A stretch of DNA of 64,000 nucleotides, taken from positions 38,062,585 to 38,126,584 of the forward strand of contig CM055102.1 in NCBI GenBank assembly GCA_029204225.1, written 5' to 3'. Position numbers and translations under genes: made by a program. Numbering within the stretch: the stretch's first letter is position 1; every line of letters starts with the position of its first letter. The notes under the pieces were generated by a model, which saw only the letters and a list, made by a program, of their open reading frames with translations, searched no databases and had not been told where the DNA came from. This document shows positions 11,602-22,080 of the stretch, piece after piece. The DNA is from Diphasiastrum complanatum (lineage: Eukaryota > Streptophyta > Lycopodiopsida > Lycopodiales > Lycopodiaceae).

Positions 11602-11910
11602 ACTGCCTTCAAATTTTCAAGCGGATCTGATGAAAGCAAAGGATTTCTATGATCTATCTTCTGGACGCTTGATATGATGACAGCAGGGGAATTGTATAAT
11701 CTATCTTTCCTCTTGAATCAATAGCATACTAATAGTGAAACAATACGATCGTTGGCTTATCTTTGACGGTCATAAGAAGACAATTGATAAACGTCGCCTT
11801 TCTTTTTTGCTTGTAATTTGGGCACAAAAAGAGAAACTGCCTTCAGAATTTCCAAGCGGATCGGATAAAAGCAAAAGTGTTCTATAACCTATCTTCCAGA
11901 CGCTTGATAT
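11602..11910. repeat. Duplicated 75-bp block in the glutaredoxin upstream region
   Basis: A block of 74-75 bp starting ACTGCCTTCA and ending GACGCTTGATAT occurs at 11602-11675 and again at 11836-11910. Both contain TTCAAGCGGATC- or TCCAAGCGGATC-like cores and CTATCTTC. The copies lie about 205 and 440 bp upstream of the glutaredoxin ATG. A shorter echo (TATAATCTATCTTTCC) lies between them at about 11695. They could be duplicated promoter elements. Confidence 0.75.
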
Positions 11911-12470
11911 TTCCTTCGCAACTCAACTCCTACAAAAACACCTCACTTAGAAAATTCCCGAGCAAGCAATTTCCAGAAAACACAGAAATCTGCAGCGTGC
12001 TGATTCAGAATCCTTTGCGCACAATACAATACATAGTGGATCAAACCGCAGGCTAATTGGCCAATACCAGAAATCGGTGACGCAGTGGGGGAGCGTGCGT
12101 TGGCCTTCTATAGTCAAAGAAACGATAGGAAGTCTGAGTCTACACCACCTTCTGCGAACTGGCGAGTGGTAGCAGAGGCTAATGGCGCCAATTTGTGGTG
12201 CGTGCATGGGATTTCCGCCTCTGCCTCTTTCGCGGCACCGCCTTTTCCATCGCCTTTTTTAACGCTTTCACTAATTGGATTTGGTACTTTTGTGTCTTTT
12301 ATGTTCCATGTGAGCCAAAACATTGGTCAGGCTTGGCGCTTTTAGGCACTTGGGCCGTTCAGCCTGACCAATACCATTCTAACATGTGGACAACTTGATC
12401 CTAAAATGAATAGAAGGATTTACCTGCAGAGCTAAATGCCACCATGAGCTCTCTGGCAATGCAGGCCTAA
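11911..12470. other. Intergenic sequence
   Basis: Short overlapping frames on both strands show no recognisable motif. GC content is moderate. Nothing further can be supported. Confidence 0.4.
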
Positions 12471-12572
12471 GCACCAAGCCCTCAACCTGTAGTTATATGA
12501 AGTCTGAGTGTGAGTATGATTGCACCAAGCCCTCAACCTCTAGTCATATGAAGTGTGAGTGTGAGTATGATT
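12471..12572. repeat. 51-bp tandem duplication (17 codons)
   Basis: Two units of 51 bp begin GCACCAAGCCCTCAACCT, at 12471-12521 and 12522-12572, and differ at only a few bases. Because 51 is a multiple of three, the plus-strand frame at 12497-12757 repeats a SECEYDCT / CECEYDCT phrase. That frame has no other coding evidence, so the repeat is probably non-coding. Confidence 0.85.
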
Positions 12573-12576
12573 GCAC

Positions 12577-13650
12577 TGTTTTGAGACTACAAAAAGCTAT
12601 GGCATTTAGCCTAACCTATGATTTACAATCTTTGGACTTGTCATCAATCCAACCCCTCCTCAGCAACCTCAAAATGCATGTCAATAGCTTGTTTGCCTCC
12701 GCAGGAAGACAAGCTCAAGAAAGGCAACTTCAAAGTTTACCTTCAATCTTAGTTTAAAGGCCAAAGTTTATACAAATTAAAATTTAAAATACAGCAAAAT
12801 TATGTTCAGAAAGGGTAAAGGTTTTTTATAATTCCAATTTGAAAGGCAACCACAACACATGCATGTCACATGAACATTTTAAAGAAAGGAGTCCTCCAAA
12901 GTAAGAGGTGACTATGAACCTCAATTTCCAAGTTTCTCATGAGAGATTATAATGTGTGTTGTGGACTTTTATGCTCTATACATGTTCAATATTTTGCCAA
13001 ATTCCACATCGAAACCATTGAATTTTTTTAATTCCAATCCAAGTTCTTAAGATGTGGCTGGCTTATAAACATTTTGCTTGTCTAAGCAAGTGATGCATGT
13101 ACAGCTTCTCTTGTGATTTGACCAACCTCCTGTTCCATCTACACATACCAATACTATTGCACCACTAGGTTTTATGTCAAAAACATCCAAAATGAATTCA
13201 GAACTTGCAAACGAGATCATTTCGATAGTTCTACCACATGACAAATTTGCCTTTTAATTGGTTAAAAAAGAGTAGGAGCTAGTCGTTGAAGAGAGGGAGA
13301 GAAGAAGAGAAAACAATGTTGTAAAGGTCAGTATTGGAAATATGATGTCCTTGGAGGTACTTTATAGTTTTGTGAGGCAATTATGGGGCACCTAACTGAT
13401 TATAATGCACATCGTCCGATCTTAGCTCTAATAGATGGAGCCGTCCTCATCGTTAATAAGAAGCTTGTTAAGCAAGCCTTTGCAAACTTTGAAAAGGCCC
13501 TCCATGTAGAACTAATAAGGTAAGAAAGAATATAAGAAAATGTTCCTATTAGTAGAAAAAAATCGGCACAAATAGCATCGAGCATTCCTACTCTTAAGCA
13601 CAAAATTATAGTTAGGACATAAATGCATCAAACAGAATCCATGAGAGAGA

Positions 13651-13683
<33 letters not shown>

Positions 13684-14242
13684 CATATGAGGAATAAAGC
13701 AAGAGAGGCTTTCTCTCACTTTCACCATGGTTCCTAATGTATGTAAGTCCCCAAAAGACATCAGTGGCCTAGTCCTTAAGTAAGGGGCCAATGCCATGCT
13801 AGCAAGGATAGAACCTTAGCTCGCCTACATTTAAGAGTATGTGTCTTAGATGTCCATTATACTACTCTTGACTTCAAAAAGACCACTCTTTGTAGAGATA
13901 CCCTTTTTGACTTTTCAACTATTCTATGTCCATATTGTCCAATAGTGTTTTTTTTTGTTGTTGTTACCCAACATGGCATGAACCCCAATAATGTGAACAT
14001 AGACTCTAGTTTCCCATTGGGTAGGTCTAAAACTACCCAAAACTAAGGTGAATACACTAATGTGCACAAATTGCCATAATGTGAGCATAGTTATAGTTTC
14101 CCACAACTAAATTCAGACAACCTTGAGTATTTCTCTCTCTCTCTCAAAACTCTCTCTCCTAGTTGGTACTCCTTATAAGGTCTTATTTGGATTCAAAATT
14201 CCTTGATGATTGGCTCTAGGCATGCCAAGCCAAGAGAGAAAG
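12577..14242. other. Intergenic sequence with a (GA)n array
   Basis: No gene is recognised. A (GA)n run interrupted once by GATA lies at 13643-13683, and a short CT-rich tract at about 14132-14158. The minus-strand frame at 13047-13244 has no motif I know. Confidence 0.4.
13643..13683. repeat. (GA)n microsatellite
   Basis: About 20 GA units with a single GATA interruption. Confidence 0.9.
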
Positions 14243-15511
14243 TGTTGGAAATGGTGAACTCATGCAACCATTCCCTGGCGTACCCTGAAGATGAAGCGAG
14301 GGTCGACGAAAAGTGTTCGTTCCTGCTACAAAGTGTTTGATGAATCGATGTTCGTCCCTGCAACCAAACAACAAAAACACCCTGGAAGGAAAAGACAAAC
14401 CGAAGGAAAACAATTTGAGTTGACAGTAGCAAGCAAATATCAGCCAAGAGGAGGAGGATAGTCCACAAGAAGACCCACTAATGATGTCAAGCTTCTCTTC
14501 ATCAAGTTTCAAAGGGGAAGATCCATGGTGGATAGATAGTGGGGCAAGTTCCCACATGACAAGAGAGAGGGAGTACTTTTCAACTCTTTTGTCTTATGAA
14601 GGGACTACGAAGTCTATTTTTACAGCAAATGATAATGTTTGTAAGATAGAAGGAGCAGGTTCCATCCCCTTGTGCTTAGGTCCTCAAAAAGGATCAATGT
14701 TGATTGAGTTTTGTACATTCCTAGCATCACTAAGATCCATGGTGGATAGATAGTGGGGCAAGCTCCCACATGACAAGCAAGAGGGAGTACTAGTCAACTA
14801 TTTTGTTTTATGAAGGGCCTATGAAGTCTATTTTTACAGCAAATGATAATGTTTGTAAGATAGGAGGAGTAGGTTCCATCCCTTTGTGCTTAGGGTCCTC
14901 AAAAAGGGTCAATGTTGATGGAGTTTTGTACATTTCTAGCATCACTAAGAATCTACTTAGTGTTGGAAAAACGGTTGATAATGGCTTTTGTGTGGACTTC
15001 ACTTCAAACGATTGTTAAATGAAGAAGAAAGAAAAAGTTATAAAGGCACTAGACTTGGAAAGCTTTACAAGCTAGATGCTTTTTTTTTACACCAATTTTG
15101 TGATGCTAGTTGAGGGGGACAAGTTGTCAAGTTTTGATATTTGGCACAAAAGGCTTGGACACATCAATCCAAATTCAATGGAGGCTATGTGCAAGGAGGA
15201 TCTTGCCTTAGGACTTCTAAGGTCCTTAGCTAAGGAGGAAAAGTTTTGTAAGGATGTGCACTATCCTTTTCAAGTTCTATCTCCAAAACATCTATCCTCT
15301 TGGGCTAATACATTCGGATGTTCACTTTGCTAGCACTAAGTCAAATGGTGGAGCTTCAATGTTTGTAACTTTCATAGATGACTTCAAGATATTGTTGGGT
15401 TTTCCTACTTTCTTCCAAGGCTCAAGTAGTATGAAACCTTTGTCAAGCTCAAAACTTTTGTTGAGAAGATTCATAATCAAAGCATAAAGATCTTTAGAAG
15501 TGATAATGGGG
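14243..15511 (+). mobile_element. Copia C: fragment with protease, GAG-pre-integrase, integrase start
   Basis: This plus-strand copia piece starts with TGTTGGAAATGGTGAACTC, which resembles the LTR start of elements A and B, and has a short remnant of gag. Protease follows (PWWIDSGASSHMT at about 14522), then the zinc region (IWHKRLGHIN) at 15140-15250, then the start of the integrase core (HSDVHF at about 15315, FIDDF at about 15372, SDNG at about 15500). It is cut inside the DNGGEY motif at 15511, where the LTR of element B begins. Frameshifts separate each domain and the protease segment is duplicated. Non-functional. Confidence 0.8.
14521..14949 (+). repeat. 214-bp tandem duplication of the protease segment of Copia C
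   Basis: The segment from ATCCATGGTGGATAGATAGT to AGCATCACTAAG occurs twice in direct order, at 14521-14734 and 14735-14949. Both copies encode the DSGASSHM protease signature and the stretch up to the LYI/CTF strand. The second copy has a stop at the D codon region and a shifted frame. The copies differ by scattered substitutions, so this is an old duplication. Confidence 0.88.
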
Positions 15512-16018
15512 TCTAGTATTTTTTTACTCGCTACCTCTCTCTCTGTGTCTCTTACAGATCTCTCTATTCGGATTTCTTTTTCACATATTTTTATGATCCA
15601 TAGAGGATTGTTTATACCTCCATAGTGTGGAGTTTACAAGATAGCTAAACGTAGAATCACAAGACTAGTTAATGCTAATCAACTAGTTAGTTAGTCTCCG
15701 TCGTTGACACTCGTTTCAGCTGGGCATGAAGTCTACGACTCCAAGCCCGTTGAGCTGCCAGCTGACAACGCGAAAGATTCCTCTTCGTTTGTTTCGTAAT
15801 CTCCCATTTGATTTTGCTCTTTTCATTTCTTTCGTAGTTTTTCTTTTTTGCGTCCCTTTGCGATTTGCGGTCCTGGAGGTGTGTTTACGATTCACGAATG
15901 ATTCGCAAATCGTTCGTACTTCGAGTCAAGGAACGTTGACTGTCACGAATTGTTCTCGTTCGACATTCGTTTCTTGTTCGTACTGCGACAAAGTTGCAGG
16001 AGTTCACCATTTCTGACA
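15512..16018 (-). repeat. Copia B 3' LTR (3' end missing)
   Basis: On the minus strand this begins TGTCAGAAATGGTGAACTCC, as in the LTRs of element A. It shares the GTGGAGGTATAAA promoter-like stretch with the A and J LTRs. Compared with the J LTR it stops after AAATACTAGA, so the last part is lost. Confidence 0.8.
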
Positions 16019-16674
16019 CTCCCTCTTGAACCTTGAAGCTTTGTTCATTTAATCCAATTGCCTTTCTTTGTTTTGCAAAGAGTGGCTTGTTGAGCAGTTT
16101 TGTGAGCAGATCTGCAATCATATTTTTTGATTTTATGAACTAGACCTGGAGCTCTCCTTTAAAGATCAAATCTCGAATGTGATAGTACTTCAAAGGTATG
16201 TGCTTTGTCTTTGATTGGAAGACAAGATCCTAGGACAGATAGATGGCACTTTGAGAGTCCATCATAATCGTGCTTGGCCCCTCTCGTGGTATTCCGATTG
16301 CCTCCAGCATCATTTGTAGCCACACTATCTCATTCTACGACATATTCAGCTTCGCAAAGAGGATTGAGCCACCAAGGTTTGCTTTTTGCATATCCAGCTG
16401 ATTGTAGCTCCACACGCTATTGTACATCCTCCAGTAATGGACTTCTTGTCATCTTTGCAGCTCACCCAACTTGCATCACTGTAGTGGTGCAGCTCGAATT
16501 CTTTTTCTTCATTTTCAGCTCTGTAGGTTAATCCCACATTATGGGTACCTTTCAGGTACTGCAGGATTCGTTTGGCCATTTGCCAATGCGCCAGGCCAGG
16601 ATTGGAGGAGAATTAACTTAATGCATAAACAGAGAAAGCCAGATCGGGTCTGGTACAAATTGTCAAGTACATCA
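15512..16674 (-). mobile_element. Copia B, 3' portion: RNase H to truncated 3' LTR
   Basis: This is a minus-strand copia interrupted by element A. From 16674 downwards it encodes the end of RT (TRPDLAFSV, then MAKRILQYLKG at 16579), RNase H (SDASWVS, GGCTIA, SWICKKQTLVAQSS) and the end of pol (IADLLTK) near 16100. A purine tract and the LTR start TGTCAG at 16018 follow. The LTR runs to 15512, where it is broken relative to its relatives. The coding frame continues across element A into 22895-23262. Confidence 0.85.
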
Positions 16675-18699
16675 TGTCAGAAATGGTGAACTCCTACAAC
16701 TTTGTCGTAGCACGAACAAGACACGAAGGTCGAACGAGAACGATTTGCGACAGTCAACGTGTCTTTGACTCGAAGCACGAACGATTTGTGAATCATTCGC
16801 GAATCGCAAACACACCTCTAGGACCTCAAACCGCAAAAGGGACGCAAAACGAAAACTACGCAAAGAAACGAAAACAACGGAAGCAAACGGGAGATTACGA
16901 ATCAAACAAAGAAAAATCTTTCGCGCTGCCAGCTGGCAGCTCAACGGGCTTCACGCCTAGCTGAAACGAGTAGCAACGACGAAGACTAACTAACTAGTTG
17001 ATTAGCGTTAACTAGTCTGGTGATTCGATGTTAAGCTATCTTGTAAACTCCACATAATGGAGATATAAATGATCCTCTCTAGATAATAATGATAGAAAAA
17101 CATGAGAATACAGAGATCTGTAAGAGACGGAGAGAGACGTAGCGAATAGAGTAAGAAAGTAAAGACACCATAGTTGTGCATGAAAGTCTGTGTTGTAAAG
17201 CTACCTTTACAAGCTTTACTTCCGGCGCCATCGGCGCCAGCTATGTCCCCAATGCCAGCAGTGCCCCTGCTGCTCTCGGCGCCACTGTGACCAGAATCCA
17301 GTCGGCGCCAAGTTCCTATGGCTGAAAATCTTTGATCGGTTCTAGTGGAGTCCAGAGAGCTCAGATCGATGTGCAATCACCTCACACGATCTAGGCATGA
17401 TTAAAAGAAGCCTGGGGATCAGTAAAATCTAGAGAGAGAAAATGACTTTCTAGAAAGATAAAATCCTAGAGAGAGAAAAATGTGCTTTACCAGCTTGGGT
17501 AGAGTGCTTGGTATGAGGGGGGGGGTGCCGAATCACACCAATACTATAGGGGAGTGCGGGTTGCGACTCAGGGCGAGTTCCAACCAAGTCTCAGCCTCCC
17601 TTGCTGGAATGTTGTCATGGCTCTCGCCTTGGCATGCTAGCGCCCCGGAGACTAGGGTCGGTCACACACTTGAAATGTAACCTTCTCAGATTTATCAATA
17701 AAGTGGGATTTTCCTCAAACTGACTTTGATTACCTTCTTGGTTTCAGTGTTCGGTAAAAGTGCCAGTTGTAAGGCCGCTTCCAAATTTTTAAGTTGGCAC
17801 ATAGCTGAGGGTCGTATCCCGAGACGCCAACAGTATGCCATCGAGACCATTCGGTCCGCGGCGCCAGCGGTATGCTGTCGGGACCATTTGGTCCAGGAAT
17901 TGGTTGTTTCCATATCTGTCGTGGCTTGTGGTTCTGAGTGTTCCTTGCATGAACATGAATGGGTTAAGCTCTTGGGGAACGGGCTCTAACCTGTCGGCTG
18001 AGTTGGATGGCTCGCTTGAATGGAAGTTACCTATTTATGGCTGTCCAGTCTGGCGTGGCGCCAGGTTGGCTTCCAACGCTCGTGACGAAGCTTTTAGTTG
18101 GTTAAGTCTGATGTAAGTCAGACCGCTTGCTTGGATTGGATGTTACTCGTTTGTAACGAAGCTTCGAGTTGGTTAAGTTTGATGTATGTAGGGCGGCTTG
18201 CTTGGAGGGAAGTCACCCACATCGGGACCCCCGATCTGGCATGGCGCCAGGTTGGATCTCAATGTTGGTTTTCAGGAACTTCAAGTTGGTTAAGTCTGAT
18301 CCTTGTTGGCGAGTTGGCTGCTTGTATGTCAAGTGGGTTTGGATGGCAAGAGTTGAAGGCTGGGAAGCTAAGTCGTGGTTCCCGGCTCCCTTTGGGATGC
18401 CTGCGCTACAGTCTACCAATGAGCATAACACAACGTAAGAGTAGATTGTCAATCCGCCAACGAGCGAGACACTAACGATCTTGCTCCAAAACCAAACTAA
18501 CAATATGGTCATTCTTTTCGTGTATCTCTTTGTCTTGTGTTGTGTGTCTTGATTGCTAGAATATAATATGTTCTGTGATAAGAGTCGAGTGTCTGGGATC
18601 CTATAAGGACTTCCGCATGAAAAGATAATTCAAAGAAAGAAAATTGTTTGCAAAAAGAGAAGGAGAAGACGGACACAAAACAGTGTCGCCTCTGCGACA
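16675..18699 (+). repeat. Copia A 5' LTR, enlarged by a nested solo LTR
   Basis: It starts TGTCAGAAATGG and ends TCTGCGACA. Without the 1220-bp insertion at 17191-18410 and one copy of its 5-bp duplication it is about 800 bp, close to the 814-bp 3' LTR. A TATA-like GATATAAATG lies at about 17061. Confidence 0.9.
17191..18410. repeat. Solo LTR nested in the Copia A 5' LTR
   Basis: The insert begins TGTTGTAAAG and ends GCGCTACA. It is flanked by GTCTG (17186-17190) and GTCTA (18411-18415); the intact 3' LTR of A reads GTCTG there only once. A 5-bp target duplication, TG...CA ends and no internal coding identify a solo LTR, the product of LTR-LTR recombination. It is GC-rich at its start, with repeated GGCGCC. 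A related copy begins at 46923. The internal family is not represented in this window, so its superfamily is unknown. Confidence 0.85.
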
Positions 18700-18712
18700 T
18701 GGCATCAGAGGC
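18700..18712 (+). other. Primer-binding site of Copia A
   Basis: TGGCATCAGAGGC directly follows the 5' LTR. It is close to the copia consensus TGGTATCAGAGC, complementary to initiator tRNA-Met, with C for T and one extra G. Confidence 0.8.
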
Positions 18713-18764
18713 AACAAGTTATCACTATTGATATCCCAGCAGTGATTCTTCTAGACAACACAAT

Positions 18765-19578
18765 ATGGCTATGACAATCCAGACTAGAGTAGCAATCAGT
18801 CTCGATGGTGCAAATTACAGAATCTGGAAATTCAAAATCAAAACACTCCTAAAGGACGAAGGCATCTGGTCAGTGACCGATCTCTTAGAGGTGCAGCCTC
18901 CAGAGGGAGACTCAAGGAGAGCTGAATAGATCAGAAAGGATGACCGCACAATGGCGATCGTCATTTCATCCATAAATGAAGATCTAAGATTGAAGACTAC
19001 GAAAGCAGCATGCAGTGTGGGAAAGATTAAAGTAGAAGTATGAAGTGAGGACTGCAGCTTCAGTCATGCACCTTCACAATCAGCTGCAATCAATATGGTG
19101 CGATGACAACCAGTTGGATCAGCACGTTGAGAAGATCAGAACGATCTTCGCTCAACTCATTGCATTAAAACAGGAGCACCAGGTCCCAGCACCACAGCAG
19201 CTGATGTACTTCATGAAATCTCTACCGACGTCCTATCAGCCGCTGAGAATGCTCATACTAAGTCTACCAGATATGACATTCGACAAAGCGGTCAGTCTTG
19301 TCGTTGATGAGAGACTGATGAGAGACGAAGGAGAGGGAAGCAATGATCAAGAGAAGGCTCTCTTCACGAAAGAAAAGAAGAAGAACAAAAACAAGCCAAG
19401 ATTTGAGAGGACGAAGTCCTCGAATCAAGAATCTTCTTCCTGCGATCACTGCCACAAACCAGGCCATACGGCCAACAAATGCTGGTTCAATCCAGCAATA
19501 CCTTGCATGCACTGCAAGAAGAAAGGGCATTCTGCATACGACTGTAGATTCAACCCAAAAATGGAAAAACAAAGTTGA
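18765..19578 (+). pseudogene. Copia A gag with two zinc knuckles (broken)
   Basis: The frame starts at 18765 and shows the copia gag opening (DGANYRIWKFKIKTLL). A TAG stop occurs at about 18927 and a frameshift before 19045, after which the UBN2 region continues (LHNQLQSIW, LPTSYQPLRMLI). The C-terminus has two CCHC knuckles, CDHCHKPGHTANKC and CMHCKKKGHSAYDC. Most copia gags carry one knuckle, so the pair is a lineage mark; Copia E shows the same WLNP/WFNP spacer between the two. The frame ends at 19578 and protease is in the next register. Confidence 0.85.
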
Positions 19579-19795
19579 AAAGACAAACGTTGCAGAGTCA
19601 TCTAAAGATGCAGAAAGAGGTGACGAAGCTTTCACGATACTCGACGAAGCTTCAACAAGCTACTCCGAACATGACTACGATGTGGTCATCGATTCAGGAG
19701 CAACATCTCACATAACCTACAACAAGAATATCTTGATCAACTTTCGCAAACTCGAAAACGACAGAGCGGTGATTCTAGGTGATGGAAGCAGATGA
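19565..19795 (+). pseudogene. Copia A aspartic protease
   Basis: An acidic linker is followed by VVIDSGATSHIT, the copia protease signature with the catalytic D, and by the strand RAVILGDGS. The register differs from that of gag and from that of the integrase frame starting at about 19792, so a frameshift lies on each side. The C-terminal half of the protease (the LL.V strand) appears to be missing. Confidence 0.8.
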
Positions 19796-21108
19796 CTCTC
19801 TACAGCTACGAACACTGTCGGGCCAAGCAGAGCTGCCAGGAGCACTCTATGTGCCTCACTGGCCGTATGATCGAGAAGACGACAAACAAGTTGCTGATGG
19901 TCGGATGCAGAGAAGGAAACCTCTACCAGACCAAAATAATCAGCAACTCTGATAGCATATTAAATTCTCCAGAAAACGAAGATCAGCTCTGGTATAAGAG
20001 AATGTATCATCTGAACATGCGAAGCCTGTACGACATGAGCACAAAGGACATTGTCACAGGTCTCAAAATATTAAGGCCCGAGGCTGAGGTCTGCGAAGCT
20101 TGTCAGAAAGACAAGCAACATTGGAATCCATTCACACACAAAGGAAGAATAGTCAAGGAAGTTCTTGAGCTTGTTCACTCTGATGTGTGTGGACCGATGA
20201 AAACATATTTGCTCTCAGGTTTGAGATATTTTCTAACGTTAATAGATGATTACAACCGAATGACCACAATCTACTACTTGAAGAAGAAATCTGAAGTATT
20301 TCATTCCTTCAAGAAGTTCGTGTCATTTGCAGAGCGACACACCTCAAAAAGGATACAAATTCTTAGATCTGACAATGGAGGTGAATACAAAAGCACAGAA
20401 TTCTCAAGATTCTGCGAAGAACAGGGGATTGAACACCAGTTCACTCCTACATACACACCATAATACAACGGTGTGACAGAAAGAAAAAACAAAACGCTAG
20501 TCGAAGGAGCCAGATGCATGATAGCACAAGTTCAATTGCCAGGCCAATTCAGGACCGAGGCAATAGCTGCAGTTGTACACCTGCAGAACAGATCTACAAC
20601 GACAGCACTGGAGAACAAAACACCATACGAAATGTGGACAGACAAAAAGCCTGATCTGTCATACGCACGAGTATTTGGATGTGCAGCATACAAGCACATT
20701 CCAAAGGAAAAGAGAAGCAAGCTTGACGACAAATCCGAACAAACAATCATGGTCGGCTACTCGAACAGAACACATGTGTATAAACTCTATGATCCAACCA
20801 CGAAGAAGGTTGTTTCGAGCATAGATGTAAAGTTCGACGAGTCCACATTCCCTGGACTAAAAGACGAAAGAGGCCATGAGATCTTCACACTGTTGCCTAT
20901 TCAAGAGGGAGATCGAGGACAGACATCAAATCAAAATGCAGGCCTCCAAACAGTTATTCTGACAACTTCAATGGAGCAAAGACACGCAGTTCGAGTACTG
21001 CAGCTTCACAGAAGAGCCAGCAACATACTAAGAAGCTATCCAGAGTCCAGAGAGAGAATTTTGGAAACAGGCAATGTCAGAGGAGATCGAGTCGATGAGG
21101 CAAAATGA
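19792..21108 (+). pseudogene. Copia A integrase (one internal stop)
   Basis: GAG-pre-integrase zinc residues are seen in LWYKRMYHLN and CEACQKDK. The integrase core shows VHSDVCGP, LIDDYNRM and RSDNGGEY, a full D,D,E triad. A TAA at 20461-20463 replaces the Q of the TP.YNGV motif, a C-to-T change from CAA. The C-terminal part then runs open from 20464 (TERKNKTLVEGARCM, LP.QFRTEA, FGCAAY, VGYSNRTHVYKLYD) to 21108. Apart from that stop the domain is nearly intact. Confidence 0.88.
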
Positions 21109-21940
21109 GGCATGGACATTAGAGCCACTGCCAGAAAATAGAAAAGTAATCGACTGCAAGTGGGTGTACAAGAAAAAGCTGAAATCAGATGGCACCATTG
21201 GCCGCTACAAAGCAAGGCTTGTCGCGAAGGGCTACACGCAGAGATATGGTATTGACTATTTTGACACATATTCGCCCATGGTCAAGATGACAAGCATAAG
21301 GCTACTCCTTGCATATGCCACACAGTACAATCTGGAAATTCACCAAATTGATATGAAAACAGCCTTTCTCCACGGAGATCTAGAGGAGGAAATTTTCATG
21401 AAGCAACCTGAAGGTTATGAAGACCCCGACAACAGACAATATGTCTGTCGATTGCAGAAATGCATCTACGGTCTAAAACAGGCATCACAAGCCTGGTACA
21501 AAAAGCTTGATGGTCTTCTGAAGTCTCTAGACTTCAATCCTACTCAACCAGACTGTAATGTCTACATCAAAAGAGTAGGAAAGGATTTTGTGATACTAAC
21601 CATTTTTGTGGATGATTCGCTGATGATAGAAAATTCTTTGATGTTGATCAAAGACACGAAGTGTCAGATTTCTGAAAACTACGAAATCATAGATCTTGGA
21701 AAACCAACAAAATGCCTAGGGCTGGAGATCAGAAGAGATCGAACGAATGGCAAAATGCACTTGAGTCAGTCAGAATACGCCAGAAAAGTGCTGAAGCAGT
21801 ACCACATGATGGACTGTAAAGAGAAAGCCACACCAATGATAGCTGGAGCCAAGCTCATGAAACGGGATTGTCCAAAAATAGAAGAGGAAGAACAGAAGAT
21901 GGCAGGTATACCCTACCAAAACTTAATTGGTAGTCTCGAA
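21066..21940 (+). pseudogene. Copia A reverse transcriptase
   Basis: This is a copia-type RT (RVT_2). It shows NEAWTLEPLP, CKWVYKKKLKSDG, KARLVAKGYTQ, IHQIDMKTAFLHGDL (first catalytic D), YGLKQASQAWYKKLDG and IFVDDSLM (F.DD catalytic pair at about 21606-21617). The domain is open up to IPYQNLIGSL at about 21936. There it is fused to the extreme end of pol (KGELQ, then IADLLTKPLD in another register), so the RNase H domain of roughly 500 bp is deleted. Element B retains that region. Confidence 0.9.
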
Positions 21941-22080
21941 AGGAGAGCTCCAAGTCCAGTTCATAAAATCAGAAAGTATGATTGCAGATCTCCTCACGAA
22001 ACCGCTCGACAAGCCACTCTTTACCAAGCAAAGAGAAGCAATTGGATTGAACGAACAAAGCTACAAGGTTCAAGAGGGAG

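Noticed and set aside
14193-14557. Minus-strand frames of 91 and 113 codons with apparent membrane segments
   Set aside because: They lie antisense to the Copia C gag-protease region, and their Leu/Ile-rich content comes from the complement of that sequence.
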